Source: Bacilli bacterium
GTDB lineage: Bacteria; Bacillota_I; Bacilli_A; RFN20; CAG-826
Length of the DNA stretch: 6,620 nucleotides
Assembly: GCA_017617775.1 (NCBI GenBank)
Contig: JAFZVO010000041.1
Span: forward strand, 1-6,620
Direction of reading: 5' to 3'
A model generated the notes under the pieces. That model was not told where the DNA came from. It searched no databases and saw nothing but the letters and a program-made list of their open reading frames with translations. The position numbers and the translations under genes are program-made. Of the stretch, positions 5,939 through 6,620 are shown one piece after another; the stretch's first letter is position 1, and each line of letters starts with the position of its first letter.

Positions 5939-6620
5939 ATGTTTTGGACATTAAAGAAATGCTATTACCGCATCAATCAAAAAGTATTGATGTTTGCGAT
6001 GTGTTTTATGAACTGGAAGGAACCCACTCTTTTAGAAGGTGATGGGGCGGTTTTAAAACTCCCTTCATTCGTCAAAGATAAAGGCATTAATAAAGTATTA
6101 GTGGTCACTGATAAGGGATTAATGAATCTCCATCTATTAGATCCATTCTTTGAAGAGATGAAGAAACAAGGTTTAGAATATGTCGTCTATGATGGCGTGC
6201 AACCTAACCCAACCATTCCAAGCATTGAAGAATGCAAAGACATGTATATCAATAACAACTGTGAAGGTATCATCGCCTTTGGTGGCGGTTCTCCAATGGA
6301 CTGTGCGAAAGCAGCAGCGGCAAGAGTGGTCAAACCAAAACAATCAGTGAGAAAGATGAGAGGCTATCTCAAGGTGCATAAGAAATTACCGCCTTTCTTC
6401 GCGGTCCCCACAACAGCGGGCACTGGTTCAGAAACGACAGTCGCCGCGGTCATCACCGACCCAACGACTCATGAGAAGAATGCGATCAGCGATCCATGTC
6501 TCCGTCCAAAATATGCGGTTCTTGATCCAGCCTTAACCACTGGTCTACCTCCTCATATCACTTCGACAACAGGTATGGATGCATTGAATCATGCGGTGGA
6601 AGCTTATATCGGTAAGAGCA
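5939..6620 (+). CDS. Iron-containing alcohol dehydrogenase, 3' end outside the window
   Basis: The visible 227 residues belong to the group III (Fe-ADH) family, which interconverts alcohols and aldehydes or ketones with NAD(P)H. Conserved features are the dinucleotide-binding GGGSPMD (115-121) followed by CAKAAAA, the PTTAGTGSE loop (157-165), and MDALNHAVEAY, whose Asp214 and His218 are the first two metal ligands. The remaining two histidines would lie beyond the window. Family members are usually near 390-400 residues, so a little over half is seen. The first 30 residues (MFWTLKKCYYRINQ...) form an extra basic and hydrophobic lead before the usual ExxG region, possibly a membrane-contacting helix. 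The ATG has an AAGGAG site (5926-5931) overlapping the stop codon of the phosphoesterase gene, so the two are co-transcribed. The substrate cannot be told from sequence; butanol-, propanediol- or lactaldehyde-type enzymes share these motifs. Confidence 0.93.
   Translation, partial: MFWTLKKCYYRINQKVLMFAMCFMNWKEPTLLEGDGAVLKLPSFVKDKGINKVLVVTDKGLMNLHLLDPFFEEMKKQGLEYVVYDGVQPNPTIPSIEECKDMYINNNCEGIIAFGGGSPMDCAKAAAARVVKPKQSVRKMRGYLKVHKKLPPFFAVPTTAGTGSETTVAAVITDPTTHEKNAISDPCLRPKYAVLDPALTTGLPPHITSTTGMDALNHAVEAYIGKS

Noticed and set aside
1..6620. Use of the Mycoplasma genetic code (TGA as Trp)
   Set aside because: All long genes are intact under the standard bacterial code and tryptophan is written TGG throughout, including consecutive TGG codons in the phosphoesterase.

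Overview
This window looks like chromosomal DNA from a low- to mid-GC Firmicute or Mollicutes-related Bacilli lineage, such as a gut-type Erysipelotrichales, RF39 or Acholeplasma-like relative. The clues are the ssb-rpsR ribosomal order, strong AAGGAG-type ribosome binding sites, and a degenerate GGDEF domain beside an intact EAL domain. All tryptophans are coded by TGG, no long gene is broken by TGA, and the visible genes stop at TAA or TAG. That argues against the Mycoplasma code with TGA as Trp. The lineage call is an inference from style, not from a database match.

Layout. Bases 1-726 are the end of the conserved rpsF-ssb-rpsR operon: the 3' part of ssb, then rpsR (ribosomal protein S18), closed by a good intrinsic terminator. 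Bases 758-1515 are a small AT-rich two-gene module: a DUF4160 protein followed 1 bp later by a DUF2442 protein fused to an XRE-type helix-turn-helix. It has its own near-consensus promoter, and an inverted repeat lies across the spacer and -10 box. This is the layout of a self-regulated toxin-antitoxin module and is the best candidate here for a poorly described system. Bases 1533-4097 on the minus strand, meeting the module tail to tail, encode an 854-residue soluble PAS-GGDEF-EAL-PAS-PAS protein. Its EAL phosphodiesterase site is complete, its GGDEF site is decayed, and it has sensory-type domains on both sides of the catalytic core.

From 4206 on the plus strand, diverging from the c-di-GMP gene, a two-gene operon begins. 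The first gene encodes a five-helix membrane protein carrying a fibronectin-like domain and a metallophosphoesterase domain predicted to face outwards. Eleven bases later an iron-containing alcohol dehydrogenase starts and runs off the window end.

Functionally, the window joins core replication and translation genes, a likely acquired toxin-antitoxin-like module, a c-di-GMP-degrading signalling protein, and a membrane phosphoesterase plus dehydrogenase operon of unknown substrate. No tRNA, rRNA, CRISPR array or insertion sequence was seen. The only non-coding stretches are short (22 bp, 132 bp, 17 bp, 108 bp and 11 bp).
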